NCBI GenBank assembly: GCA_017446685.1
Contig: JAFSQI010000058.1
Location: 19,788-83,787, forward strand
Direction of reading: 5' to 3'
DNA length: 64,000 nucleotides
Source: Butyrivibrio sp.
Lineage (GTDB): Bacteria > Bacillota > Clostridia > Lachnospirales > Lachnospiraceae
The notes under the pieces were generated by a model, which saw only the letters and a program-made list of their open reading frames with translations, was not told the DNA's origin and searched no databases. Of the stretch, positions 9,221 through 17,241 are shown piece by piece. Within the stretch, counting starts at the first letter, position 1. Every line of letters starts with the position of its first letter. A program made the translations under genes and the position numbers.

Positions 9221-10933
9221 ATGTATGAAATTTCAAGAAAAGATTATGCGGCTATGTACGGGCCTACAACAGGTGACAGGGTTCGCCTTGGAGATACTTC
9301 ACTCATTGTTGAGGTTGAGAAGGACTATTGCAAATACGGAGATGAAGCTAAGTTCGGAGGCGGAAAGTCCCTTAGAGATGGTATGGGTCAGTCCTGCACT
9401 CATAAAGATGGGGAGTGTCTGGATTTTGTGATCACCAGTGCACTTGTCATTGATTATACAGGAATTTATAAGGCTGATATTGGAATCAAAGATGGCAAGA
9501 TTGCCGGGATTGGTAAGGCTGGCAATCCTCATGTTATGGATGGGGTAACTAAGGGAATGATAATAGGCGCATCTACTGAGGCTATGGCCGGTGAAGGACT
9601 GATAGTTACGGCGGGCGGGATAGATACTCATATTCATTTCATTTCCCCCACTCAGATACATACAGCTCTTTATTCAGGAGTGACCACCATGATAGGAGGA
9701 GGGTGCGGTCCTTCTGATGGAACGAATGCCACCACATGTACCCCAGGACAGTTCAACATAGAAAAGATGCTAGAGGCAGCAGAGAATGAGCCCATGAATC
9801 TTGGATTTTTGGGAAAAGGAAATTCCTCATCTTTTGATACTTTAAGAGAACAGGTGGAAGCTGGTGCCTGTGGACTTAAGATACATGAGGACTGGGGCTC
9901 AACACCCAAGGCAATCTCCACATGTCTTGATGTGGCTGATGAGTATGATGTTCAGGTTTCAATTCATACTGACACTTTAAATGAAGGCGGCTTTGTTGAA
10001 TCTACAATAGAAGCCTTTGGAGGAAGGACTATACATACCTACCATACGGAAGGCGCTGGCGGAGGACATGCTCCGGATATCATAAAGGCAGCTTCAATGC
10101 CAAATGTTTTGCCGTCATCAACTAATCCGACAATGCCATTTACAAGGAATACTATCGATGAGCATCTGGATATGCTGATGGTATGTCATCACCTTGATAA
10201 AAATAATAAGGAAGATGTTGCTTTTGCAGATTCCAGAATCAGACCTGAGACAATTGCTGCAGAAGATGTTCTTCATGACATGGGGATTTTTTCCATGATG
10301 AGTTCTGATTCTCAGGCGATGGGAAGAGTTGGAGAAGTTATCACCAGAACCTGGCAGACTGCAGATAAGATGAAAAAGCAAAGAGGCACACTTGATCTGG
10401 ATAATCCTCGAAATGACAACAACAGGGTAAAGCGTTTCATTTCCAAGTACACCATCAATCCTGCAATCACACATGGTATTTCCGAGTATGTGGGATCGGT
10501 TGGAGTAGGAAAGATTGCTGATCTGGTTCTTTGGAGACCTGATATGTTCGGTTTAAAGCCGGAGCACATCATAAAAGGGGGATTTATCTGTGCTTCCAGA
10601 ATGGGAGATGCCAATGCATCTATTCCTACACCACAGTCGGTTGTCTACACCGATATGTTTGGAGCAAAAGGGCAGGCCGTTAACAGGACAGGTATTACTT
10701 TTGTATCTAAATATGCTTATGAAAAGGGCATTAAGGAAAGACTTCACTTGGAAAAGAAGGTTCTTCCTGTTAAGGATTGCAGAAATATCGGTAAAAAAGA
10801 TATGAAGTTCAATGACGTTATTTCAAAGATAGAAGTTAATCCTGAGAACTATGAGGTTAAGGTGGATGGAAATATAGTCACCTGTGAACCCTTCAGCGAG
10901 CTTTCGCTGGCTCAGAGATATCTGATGTTCTGA
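9221..10933 (+). CDS. ureC: Urease alpha (catalytic) subunit
   Basis: Cytoplasmic catalytic subunit with the di-nickel site, 570 residues as usual. All active-site elements are present: His137 and His139 in THIHFI, carbamylated Lys220 with His222 in GLKIHEDWG, the histidines of [10 protein letters not shown] and [15 protein letters not shown], the mobile-flap CHHLD, and the metal-ligand Asp in [12 protein letters not shown]. The protein starts [19 protein letters not shown], a normal UreC N-terminus. It follows ureAB by three bases and precedes the accessory genes, so the structural and maturation genes are co-transcribed. Nothing suggests loss of activity. Confidence 0.98.
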   Translation: MYEISRKDYAAMYGPTTGDRVRLGDTSLIVEVEKDYCKYGDEAKFGGGKSLRDGMGQSCTHKDGECLDFVITSALVIDYTGIYKADIGIKDGKIAGIGKAGNPHVMDGVTKGMIIGASTEAMAGEGLIVTAGGIDTHIHFISPTQIHTALYSGVTTMIGGGCGPSDGTNATTCTPGQFNIEKMLEAAENEPMNLGFLGKGNSSSFDTLREQVEAGACGLKIHEDWGSTPKAISTCLDVADEYDVQVSIHTDTLNEGGFVESTIEAFGGRTIHTYHTEGAGGGHAPDIIKAASMPNVLPSSTNPTMPFTRNTIDEHLDMLMVCHHLDKNNKEDVAFADSRIRPETIAAEDVLHDMGIFSMMSSDSQAMGRVGEVITRTWQTADKMKKQRGTLDLDNPRNDNNRVKRFISKYTINPAITHGISEYVGSVGVGKIADLVLWRPDMFGLKPEHIIKGGFICASRMGDANASIPTPQSVVYTDMFGAKGQAVNRTGITFVSKYAYEKGIKERLHLEKKVLPVKDCRNIGKKDMKFNDVISKIEVNPENYEVKVDGNIVTCEPFSELSLAQRYLMF

Positions 10934-10973
10934 TAGATTATCTTAATCCCAAAGTGGGAGGAAAGGAGTTTTT

Positions 10974-11465
10974 ATGTTGGTAAGTAGAGTTCTTGGAAAT
11001 ACAAGTGTAGATCCTATAACTAGGGAAATAGTGGATGTAATATTTGACTGGCATGAACTGGAAAAGCACAGGATAAAGAAAACTGCATCCGATGGCCTGG
11101 AGCTGGGAATCATGGTGGATAATCTTCTTACAGAGGGAGATATCCTGGCTCAGACAAATGCTAAGTCTTATGTGGTAAAGGTAAGACCGACTGAGCTTTT
11201 AAAGATAAATATACACAGCATTACTGAGATGGGAAGAGCCTGTTTTGAGCTTGGAAACAGACATCTTTCGCCCAAGATTACTGAGGATGGCGTGAGCGTA
11301 GTCTATGATGAACCTACCTATGAATATATGAAGAAGCTGGGATTTGATGTGGAAAGAGTTAAAGACAAGTTTACCGATTTCATAGTTTGTAAGGGACATG
11401 GCGACCGCAGTCACAGTCATGGTCATGCCCATAGCCATAGTCATGAAGGAAGTTATGAATACTGA
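10974..11465 (+). CDS. ureE: Urease accessory protein UreE (nickel metallochaperone)
   Basis: Nickel carrier for urease maturation, 163 residues. The N-terminal peptide-binding domain and the C-terminal metal domain (around FELGNRHLSP) are followed by a His-rich tail from about residue 142: the last 22 residues hold nine His alternating with Ser, Gly and Ala. Such tails bind several Ni2+ ions and store nickel. AAGGAG (10963-10968) lies just upstream of the ATG. The gene overlaps the ureF start by 11 bases; the repetitive His codons also create a long alternative frame that is not a gene. Confidence 0.96.
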   Translation: MLVSRVLGNTSVDPITREIVDVIFDWHELEKHRIKKTASDGLELGIMVDNLLTEGDILAQTNAKSYVVKVRPTELLKINIHSITEMGRACFELGNRHLSPKITEDGVSVVYDEPTYEYMKKLGFDVERVKDKFTDFIVCKGHGDRSHSHGHAHSHSHEGSYEY

Positions 11466-12141
11466 GATTTTTGCCCTTTTGGAAATGATGCAGGCCTGTG
11501 ACAGCTTATTTCCGATTGGGCAATTTACTTTATCTAACGGTCTTGAAAGCTTTGTTTTAGAAGAGAGGCTTTCAAATGATAGACACCTTGAACAATACGT
11601 AGAAGGCTTTATGGCCATTGCTTCTTATAATGATGTGTTACTGCTACTACTGGCCTATGAAGCAGGAAGTGATCAGCTACTTAGTATTGATGAAATTGCC
11701 TTTGCTTCCAAAACTCCAATGGAAATAAGAACAGGCTCTCAGAGGCTTTCCAAGAGATTTATTGGTACCTGGGAAGGAATAGCAAAGGATAAGTACCCGA
11801 AACTTATGAAGTACAAGGAACTGGTTGAAGGTGGCAGATGCAAAGGAATTTTCCCTATTTCAGTAGGCCTATATGCAAAAGATATTGGAATTGATAAAGA
11901 AAAGGCAGCAGCTCTTTTTCTATATAGTCAGCTTAGCGGGATAGTAACTAACGCAGTAAAAACAATTCCTTTGTCACAAAAAGATGGCCAAAGTGTGTTA
12001 AATAGGGCGCTTGAAGCTATACCACAGGTTGTAAGGAAAAGTTTGGGACTGACTATTGAAGACTTAGGCGTCGGCGGAGCAATGTACGATATTGAAGGAA
12101 TGAGACATGAAAACCTGTATTCAAGGCAGTATATGAGCTGA
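11455..12141 (+). CDS. ureF: Urease accessory protein UreF
   Basis: Urease maturation factor that works in the UreD-UreF-UreG complex to deliver nickel, 228 residues. The start at 11455 (MNTEIFALLEMMQACDSLFP) is preferred: GAAGGA lies four to nine bases upstream and the chain then matches other UreF proteins, which begin with LLQLADSxFPxGxF-like sequence. An in-frame ATG at 11398 would only translate the His-rich end of ureE in another frame. The FPIGQFTLSNGLE block is the UreF signature. It overlaps ureE by 11 bases, consistent with coupling. Confidence 0.95.
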   Translation: MNTEIFALLEMMQACDSLFPIGQFTLSNGLESFVLEERLSNDRHLEQYVEGFMAIASYNDVLLLLLAYEAGSDQLLSIDEIAFASKTPMEIRTGSQRLSKRFIGTWEGIAKDKYPKLMKYKELVEGGRCKGIFPISVGLYAKDIGIDKEKAAALFLYSQLSGIVTNAVKTIPLSQKDGQSVLNRALEAIPQVVRKSLGLTIEDLGVGGAMYDIEGMRHENLYSRQYMS

Positions 12142-12179
12142 GAATATAGTTATTTTGAAGTATAGAGAGGTAGATAAAT

Positions 12180-12788
12180 ATGAGCTATGTAAAAATCGGA
12201 GTTGGTGGACCTGTTGGTTCTGGAAAGACAGCCCTTATAGAAAGAATAACCAGAGAAATGTCTAAGGACTACAGTATCTGCGTAATCACCAATGATATTT
12301 ATACCAAGGAAGATGCGGAGTTTCTGATAAAAAACTCTGCTTTGGAGCCTGGCAGAATTGCAGGAGTTGAAACAGGAGGCTGCCCGCATACAGCTATTCG
12401 TGAGGATTGTTCAATGAATCTTGAAGCAGTAGATGCCATGGCAAAAAAGTATCCTGATGTGCAGATAATATTTGTAGAAAGCGGCGGTGATAATCTTTCT
12501 GCCACATTTAGTCCGGATCTTGCAGATGCAACTATCTATGTAATCGATGTGGCTCAGGGTGAGAAGATTCCAAGAAAAGGAGGTCCCGGCGTAACAAGGT
12601 CAGATCTTCTTGTGATCAATAAAACTGATCTGGCACCTATGGTTGGAGCAAGTCTTGAAGTTATGGCATCGGACTCAAAGAGAATGCGCGGTGAAAGGCC
12701 ATTTTTATTTACGAATCTGATGACCAGGGAGGGACTTTCTGATGTAATAGATTGGATAAAAAAAGACGTGCTGTTTGAAGGTATCTGA
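12180..12788 (+). CDS. ureG: Urease accessory GTPase UreG
   Basis: SIMIBI-class GTPase that couples GTP hydrolysis to nickel insertion into urease, 202 residues. The P-loop GGPVGSGKT spans residues 9-17, the nickel-binding CPH motif (Cys68-Pro-His70 in ETGGCPH) is intact, [11 protein letters not shown] follows, and NKTDL is the guanine-specificity motif. GAGAGG lies about ten bases before the ATG. It is followed after one base by ureD, so the accessory genes are tightly packed. Length and motifs match functional UreG. Confidence 0.97.
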   Translation: MSYVKIGVGGPVGSGKTALIERITREMSKDYSICVITNDIYTKEDAEFLIKNSALEPGRIAGVETGGCPHTAIREDCSMNLEAVDAMAKKYPDVQIIFVESGGDNLSATFSPDLADATIYVIDVAQGEKIPRKGGPGVTRSDLLVINKTDLAPMVGASLEVMASDSKRMRGERPFLFTNLMTREGLSDVIDWIKKDVLFEGI

Positions 12789-12789
12789 T

Positions 12790-13545
12790 ATGGAAAGTAC
12801 TCTTAAGCTGGAATGTGGATATGACTACGGGAAAACAAAAATAGACGATATCTTTTTTACTCCGCCCTACAAGATCATGCATCCTTTCATGGATGGAGAG
12901 AAGATGGAAGTTATCTTAATGAGTAGTTCAGCTGGAATGCTAAAGGGAGATTCTTTTGATCTTAGCATCAGGCTAAAAGAGAAAGCGAAGCTATCCTTTT
13001 CTTCTCAGAGCTATGAGAAGGTACTTGATACAGGCAGAGCCGGCGCAAGAAGGTCTTTTACCGGAACGCTTCAAGAAGGAACTTCTTTAAAGTATATTCC
13101 TTATCCTGTTATCCCCTTTGCAAAGAGCAGCCTTGAATCAGTAAATGTTGTTCATGTGCATGAAAAAAGCACATTGGCTTACTGCGATATTATAAGCTGT
13201 GGCCGCGTAGGTATGGGCGAAAAATTCATGATGGAAAAATTCCATAGTAAAACAAAGATTTATATTGGCGATAGTTTGGATTTTTATGACAACACATATA
13301 TTTGTCCTAAGGAGATTGATTACGAGAAACTTGGCTTTTTTGGTGAATACTCACATATGTCAAATTTGTACCTTTATACCGGAAGTGACGGTCAAAAGGA
13401 GCTTTTTGAGAAGATAAAGGAGTATATCAGTGATGTCTATGCCGGAGTAACGCTTCTGGAAAAGGGGATTCTTGTCAAGATACTGGGGAATTCCGGCGAC
13501 GATCTTTATAAATTAAATCGCAAAATTTCAAATTTATTGCCATGA
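12790..13545 (+). CDS. ureD: Urease accessory protein UreD (UreH)
   Basis: Last gene of the urease operon; the product is the platform on apo-urease to which UreF and UreG bind, 251 residues. ATG 12790 is used because it lies one base after the ureG stop; the TTG at 12775 would overlap ureG and has no extra support. Family blocks seen are KIMHPF, SSSAGMLKGDSFDL and YSFSSQ-like SFSSQSYEKV, with IPYPVIPFAKS and the CGRVGMGEKF block. UreD is poorly conserved in general, but position and these motifs make the call firm. It is the final functional gene before the pdxT remnant. Confidence 0.93.
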   Translation: MESTLKLECGYDYGKTKIDDIFFTPPYKIMHPFMDGEKMEVILMSSSAGMLKGDSFDLSIRLKEKAKLSFSSQSYEKVLDTGRAGARRSFTGTLQEGTSLKYIPYPVIPFAKSSLESVNVVHVHEKSTLAYCDIISCGRVGMGEKFMMEKFHSKTKIYIGDSLDFYDNTYICPKEIDYEKLGFFGEYSHMSNLYLYTGSDGQKELFEKIKEYISDVYAGVTLLEKGILVKILGNSGDDLYKLNRKISNLLP

Positions 13546-13570
13546 CCTTAATCGCTCATAACACGTCGCA

Positions 13571-13921
13571 TTGTCTTTGAAAGCACAGAAAAAGGAAATA
13601 GATCTGCTCCTTGCAGATAAAATAGAGAATGATACACGCTCATATTTTCGGACGATGGACATTGAGGCTACAAGGAATGCCTATGGAAGACAACTGGGGA
13701 GCTTTAGTACCAAAGCAGAATTTGATGGTATCAGAGTTGTACCTATGACTTTTATCAGAGCGCCGAAAATAAAAAAGGTATATGGAGAGGCATATCCGCT
13801 TTCAACGGTTGATGGAAATATAGTTGCCGCAAGACAGGGAAAATAGCTTGTCACTTCATTTCACCCAGAACTTGATAATTCAACGCTGATTCATGAATAT
13901 TTTTGTAGCATGATAAAATAA
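13571..13921 (+). pseudogene. pdxT: Remnant of pdxT (pyridoxal 5'-phosphate synthase glutaminase subunit)
   Basis: From about 13604 the translation follows the C-terminal half of PdxT: LLADKIEND, then ATRNAYGRQLGSF, FIRAPKI and NIVAARQGK. A TAG at 13844-13846 interrupts it, and the same frame continues with LVTSFHPELD to a TAA at 13919-13921. FHPEL contains the His and Glu of the glutaminase triad. The N-terminal half, including the nucleophilic Cys region, is absent; sequence before 13604 does not resemble PdxT in any frame. So the gene is both 5'-truncated and nonsense-mutated. No pdxS partner is visible. The only start available, TTG 13571, has no ribosome site. Confidence 0.8.
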
Positions 13922-13965
13922 AGATACTTTTTACTTTAAGATAATCAATCATATAAGTATTTTTT

Positions 13966-14010
13966 AAAAGGCATTTGTCCGGAAATAGTTCTAACAAATG
14001 CCTTTTTTGT
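13966..14010 (+). terminator. Intrinsic terminator after the urease/pdxT-remnant region
   Basis: AAAAGGCATTTGT (13966-13978) pairs perfectly with ACAAATGCCTTTT (13994-14006) across a 15-base loop, and a T-rich run continues to 14010. It closes the nitrogen operon and separates it from the biosynthetic operon. Confidence 0.85.
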
Positions 14011-14016
14011 TATAAT
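14008..14016 (+). promoter_or_regulatory. Extended -10 promoter for the accDA-thioesterase-AT-PKS operon
   Basis: TGTTATAAT matches the extended -10 consensus TGnTATAAT exactly. No good -35 is visible (TTCTAA at 13989-13994 is weak), which extended -10 promoters tolerate. It starts inside the T-run of the terminator and would give a leader of about 50 bases before accDA. Confidence 0.5.
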
Positions 14017-14072
14017 CTTTAATGTAAGAAAATTGGAACAGTCAGTATTATGTCGAAGTTAATGGGAATGTT

Positions 14073-15647
14073 ATGAATATATTTGAACGTATAAATGCGA
14101 TTGCCGATTATGGTTCGTTTATGGAATATAAAGATGATATTGATGTCAGCAGAGCTTATATTAATGAGGATTATCAGTCGAAAATAGAACGGCATAGGAA
14201 AAAATATGGAATAGATGAGGCGGTCATTACCGGAAGTGCGTTGATATTCGGGCATAAAGCTGCAATTGGAATTATGGATGCACGTTTTTTGCGTGCGAGT
14301 ATGGGATATTATGTTGGAGAAAAGATAACGCGGCTCTTTGAGAGAGCAGCAAATGAAGAACTCCCCGTAATCATGTTCTGTGCATCAGGAGGAGCAAGGA
14401 TGCAGGAAGGGATAATGTCACTTATGCAGATGCAGAAAACTTCCCAGGCATGTATGAGGCACAGTCAGAGGGGGCTTCTTTATATTTCTGTTTTGACTAA
14501 TCCCACTATGGGAGGAGTAACGGCAAGTTTTGCTACTCTGGCTGATATTATAATTGCAGAAGAAAATGCGCTGATTGGTTTTACCGGTCAGAGAGTCATT
14601 TCCCAGACTACAGGGGAAGTGCTGCCTGAAGGCTTTCAGACTGCTGCTTTTTTGAAAGAACACGGATTTGCGGATGAAGTTGTAGCAGAGTCCGATATGA
14701 AGGAATATCTTGGAAAACTACTTCATAATTTCTCAGGCAAAAGCGCAGATGAAATCACATATAAAAATAAATATGAAAATACGTGTGAAAGTAAATATGT
14801 AAAAACAGATGAATCCGCGTGTCAAAGTAACAATTGCGGCAGCAGCATAGGAAAAGCCTGGAAGGAAAGTGCATGGGAAAATGTAAGGCTTGCAAGGAAG
14901 GTCACGAGACCTACGGCACTTGATTATATAGAGGAATTATTTGATGGTTTTGTAGAGCTTCATGGTGACAGGATATGCGGTGATGACCATGCGGTGGTAT
15001 CAGGAATTGCCACTTATAAGGGACAGCCTGTTGTAGTTCTTGGTCAGCAGAAAGGGAAACCCGGAATTGAGGAGGCTTTGTACAGAAACTGGGGAATGGT
15101 TTCGCCGTCAGGTCATCGTAAGGTGATCAGGATATTGAAAATGGCTGAAAAATTCAAGTTTCCGGTGGTGATGTTTGTGGACACAATGGGAGCTGCATGT
15201 GGAAAAAATGCAGAAGAAATGGGGCAGGCAAATGCAATTTCAAATATTCTTGCAATTGCGTCGGAGTTAAAGACGGCTACTCTTTCTATAATTATTGGAG
15301 AAGCCGGAAGCGGAGGAGCTTTGTCTTTTTCTGTTGCCAATGAAGTGTGGATGCTGGAACATTCAGTGTTTTCTGTTATTACACCTGAAGGGTATGCCAG
15401 CATAGTCTGGAAGGACAGTGAAAGAAAGAGTGAAGCCGCAGAAATAATGGGAATGTGTGCTGATTCGCTTCTGGAGCAGAATGTTATAGACAGAATAATA
15501 TCTGAGTCAGAGCCGGCTACAAAAGAAAATCTAAAAGAAATCTGTTATGAAATCTCAAAAAATATGGAAGATTTTTTTGATAAATACTGTGCTATGAGCA
15601 GAGAGGAAATAGTGGAGAGAAGGTATGAGCGATACAGAAAATTTTAA
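14073..15647 (+). CDS. accDA: Fused acetyl-CoA carboxyltransferase, AccD-like plus AccA-like domains
   Basis: Predicted to carboxylate acetyl-CoA to malonyl-CoA with a biotinyl carrier from elsewhere, 524 residues. Residues 1-225 are a beta-type (AccD) crotonase fold with SGGARMQEG, NPTMGGVTASFATLAD and GFTGQRVI. A polar 45-residue linker follows. Residues 275-524 are alpha-type (AccA) with RPTALDYIEELFDGFVELHG, HRKVIRILKMAEKF, and EAGSGGALS. The N-terminal CxxC zinc ribbon of standard AccD is missing. Biotin carboxylase and carrier genes are not in the window. It is the first gene of the operon and overlaps the thioesterase by 23 bases, so a dedicated malonyl supply for the downstream synthase is the simplest reading; a housekeeping role is possible. 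Confidence 0.88.
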   Translation: MNIFERINAIADYGSFMEYKDDIDVSRAYINEDYQSKIERHRKKYGIDEAVITGSALIFGHKAAIGIMDARFLRASMGYYVGEKITRLFERAANEELPVIMFCASGGARMQEGIMSLMQMQKTSQACMRHSQRGLLYISVLTNPTMGGVTASFATLADIIIAEENALIGFTGQRVISQTTGEVLPEGFQTAAFLKEHGFADEVVAESDMKEYLGKLLHNFSGKSADEITYKNKYENTCESKYVKTDESACQSNNCGSSIGKAWKESAWENVRLARKVTRPTALDYIEELFDGFVELHGDRICGDDHAVVSGIATYKGQPVVVLGQQKGKPGIEEALYRNWGMVSPSGHRKVIRILKMAEKFKFPVVMFVDTMGAACGKNAEEMGQANAISNILAIASELKTATLSIIIGEAGSGGALSFSVANEVWMLEHSVFSVITPEGYASIVWKDSERKSEAAEIMGMCADSLLEQNVIDRIISESEPATKENLKEICYEISKNMEDFFDKYCAMSREEIVERRYERYRKF

Positions 15648-16317
15648 GCGCTCGGTTGTGATATTGGCACCGCATGCCGGTGGAGATTCTATTGCATATG
15701 CGTGGCTTTTAAAAAGGCTAAAGGATGATGGAGAGGCATATTTTTTTGAAATCGCCGGACATGGCAGAAGGCTGGAAGAAGCTTATCCTAAGAGTTACGA
15801 AGAAATAGTCATGGATTTTGTGGACTTTATAAGGAAAAAAACAGAAGGGGATAAGAACTATATTATTGCCGGAGACAGTATGGGCGCATATCTTTGTGAC
15901 AGCGCATATGGAAAGATTAAGGCAATGGGTGGCAAGTTGCCGGTTCATGTAATATATGGTGCAATTGATCCCAAACTTGAAATAAACGAGCTTTCGATAA
16001 AAAACATAGAAAAGCACAATTCAAATATGGATTTGTTGGACAGGGACAATTCCTATTGCAGGTATTTAAAAGATATTCTTGAGAAAGATGCGGAATTATT
16101 AAGAAAGAGTGAAACTTGGCTAAGCAGCATACTTGAGTGCGAGATGTCTTTTTTCATGGGAAAAAATGATTCATTGCTTGGAGATGTGAGATATGACTGG
16201 TCAGGGCTTGCACCGAAGGGGTATAGAGAGTATTTATTTGACGGAGAGCATCTTTTTATGACATCCAACAAAAATGTAGCTGAAACAATTATAAGGATAA
16301 GGAGCAGATATGAGTAA
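15625..16317 (+). CDS. Type II thioesterase (alpha/beta hydrolase)
   Basis: Stand-alone thioesterase of the kind that edits carrier proteins in polyketide and peptide synthases, 230 residues. It starts VVILAPHAGGDS, the usual oxyanion-loop entry. The nucleophile elbow is GDSMG with Ser85, the acid is probably Asp182 in GKNDSLL, and the base is His209 in DGEHLFM. Known enzymes clear misprimed acyl groups from ACPs or release products. The start lies inside the end of accDA behind GAGAGAAGG and the stop overlaps the next gene by eight bases, so translation is coupled through the operon. Confidence 0.88.
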   Translation: MSDTENFKRSVVILAPHAGGDSIAYAWLLKRLKDDGEAYFFEIAGHGRRLEEAYPKSYEEIVMDFVDFIRKKTEGDKNYIIAGDSMGAYLCDSAYGKIKAMGGKLPVHVIYGAIDPKLEINELSIKNIEKHNSNMDLLDRDNSYCRYLKDILEKDAELLRKSETWLSSILECEMSFFMGKNDSLLGDVRYDWSGLAPKGYREYLFDGEHLFMTSNKNVAETIIRIRSRYE

Positions 16318-17176
16318 AGTAACAGTGGTATTTCCGGGGCAGGGGAAGAAATTTGGAAAAACAGAGTTATTACTAATGGAGAGACATACTGACATTGTGG
16401 AAAAAGCTGAGAATGTTCTGGGCTTTTCTCCAATTTCTCTTTTAAAGGACAGACCGGAGGAAATCAAGAGAACAGAGTATGCTCAGCCTATGGGATATCT
16501 TACAGCTTATCTTTTTTATGAAGAGCTTATTTCAAAACTTGGAAAAAAGCCGGATTTTGTAATTGGACATAGTTTGGGGGAATTGTGTGCACTTACTGCC
16601 GGAGAATATATAGATTTTGAGGATGGGTTAATTCTTGTAAACAAACGTGGAAGAATTATGGCAAAGGCCGGCGAAGGTGGCATGACTGCAGTTATGGGAA
16701 AAAATCCGGAGAAGATACTTGATGCTATTGAGGATGAAATATCAGGCGATATTGATATAGCAAATTATAATTCTCCTTTCCAGATTGTGATTTCCGGACC
16801 GGATGATTCCCTAAACGAAGCTGAAGAAAGGCTTTCGGAAAGAGGACTTAAGGCGGTTAGACTTTCTGTAAGTGGTGCTTTTCATTCAAGATATATGAAC
16901 GCCGCAGCGGAGGAGTTTAACAAGGAGCTTAATTCTTTTCCGTTTGAAAGAGGAGGAGAAGTCAAAGTAATGTCATCTGTCAGACCTGTCTTTTACGGGG
17001 AAAATCCTCTTGATATTTTAAGAGAACAGATAACATCTCCGGTTCGCTTTACGGAGAGCATAAATGAAATTATAGATCAGGGATGCTATGACTTTATTCA
17101 GGTTGATGGTGGACTTGGAATGATCAATCTTGTAGATGAGATCAAATTTGACAGAGCACTTAATAGTAGAAATTAA
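16310..17176 (+). CDS. Stand-alone (trans) malonyl-CoA:ACP acyltransferase, FabD-like
   Basis: Loads malonyl from CoA onto an acyl carrier protein, 288 residues. Motifs seen are VFPGQGKKF at the N-terminus, the nucleophile GHSLGE (Ser88), NKRGRIM (the Arg that binds the malonyl carboxylate in FabD), and SGAFHS with catalytic His192. The QVDGGLGMINLV end is a normal C-terminus. It could be the housekeeping FabD, but its place between a type II thioesterase and a synthase that lacks an AT domain suggests that it serves that synthase in trans. The start overlaps the thioesterase stop by eight bases. Confidence 0.9.
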   Translation: MSKVTVVFPGQGKKFGKTELLLMERHTDIVEKAENVLGFSPISLLKDRPEEIKRTEYAQPMGYLTAYLFYEELISKLGKKPDFVIGHSLGELCALTAGEYIDFEDGLILVNKRGRIMAKAGEGGMTAVMGKNPEKILDAIEDEISGDIDIANYNSPFQIVISGPDDSLNEAEERLSERGLKAVRLSVSGAFHSRYMNAAAEEFNKELNSFPFERGGEVKVMSSVRPVFYGENPLDILREQITSPVRFTESINEIIDQGCYDFIQVDGGLGMINLVDEIKFDRALNSRN

Positions 17177-17241
17177 AGTTCAGACTAAGATGCATGGATC
17201 AGATGCGAGCGTAAAAAAGATTTGACGGGAGAAAATTTAGA

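Noticed and set aside
11398-11454. Upstream ATG extension of ureF
   Set aside because: It translates the His-rich end of ureE in another frame and has no ribosome site; the start at 11455 matches UreF.
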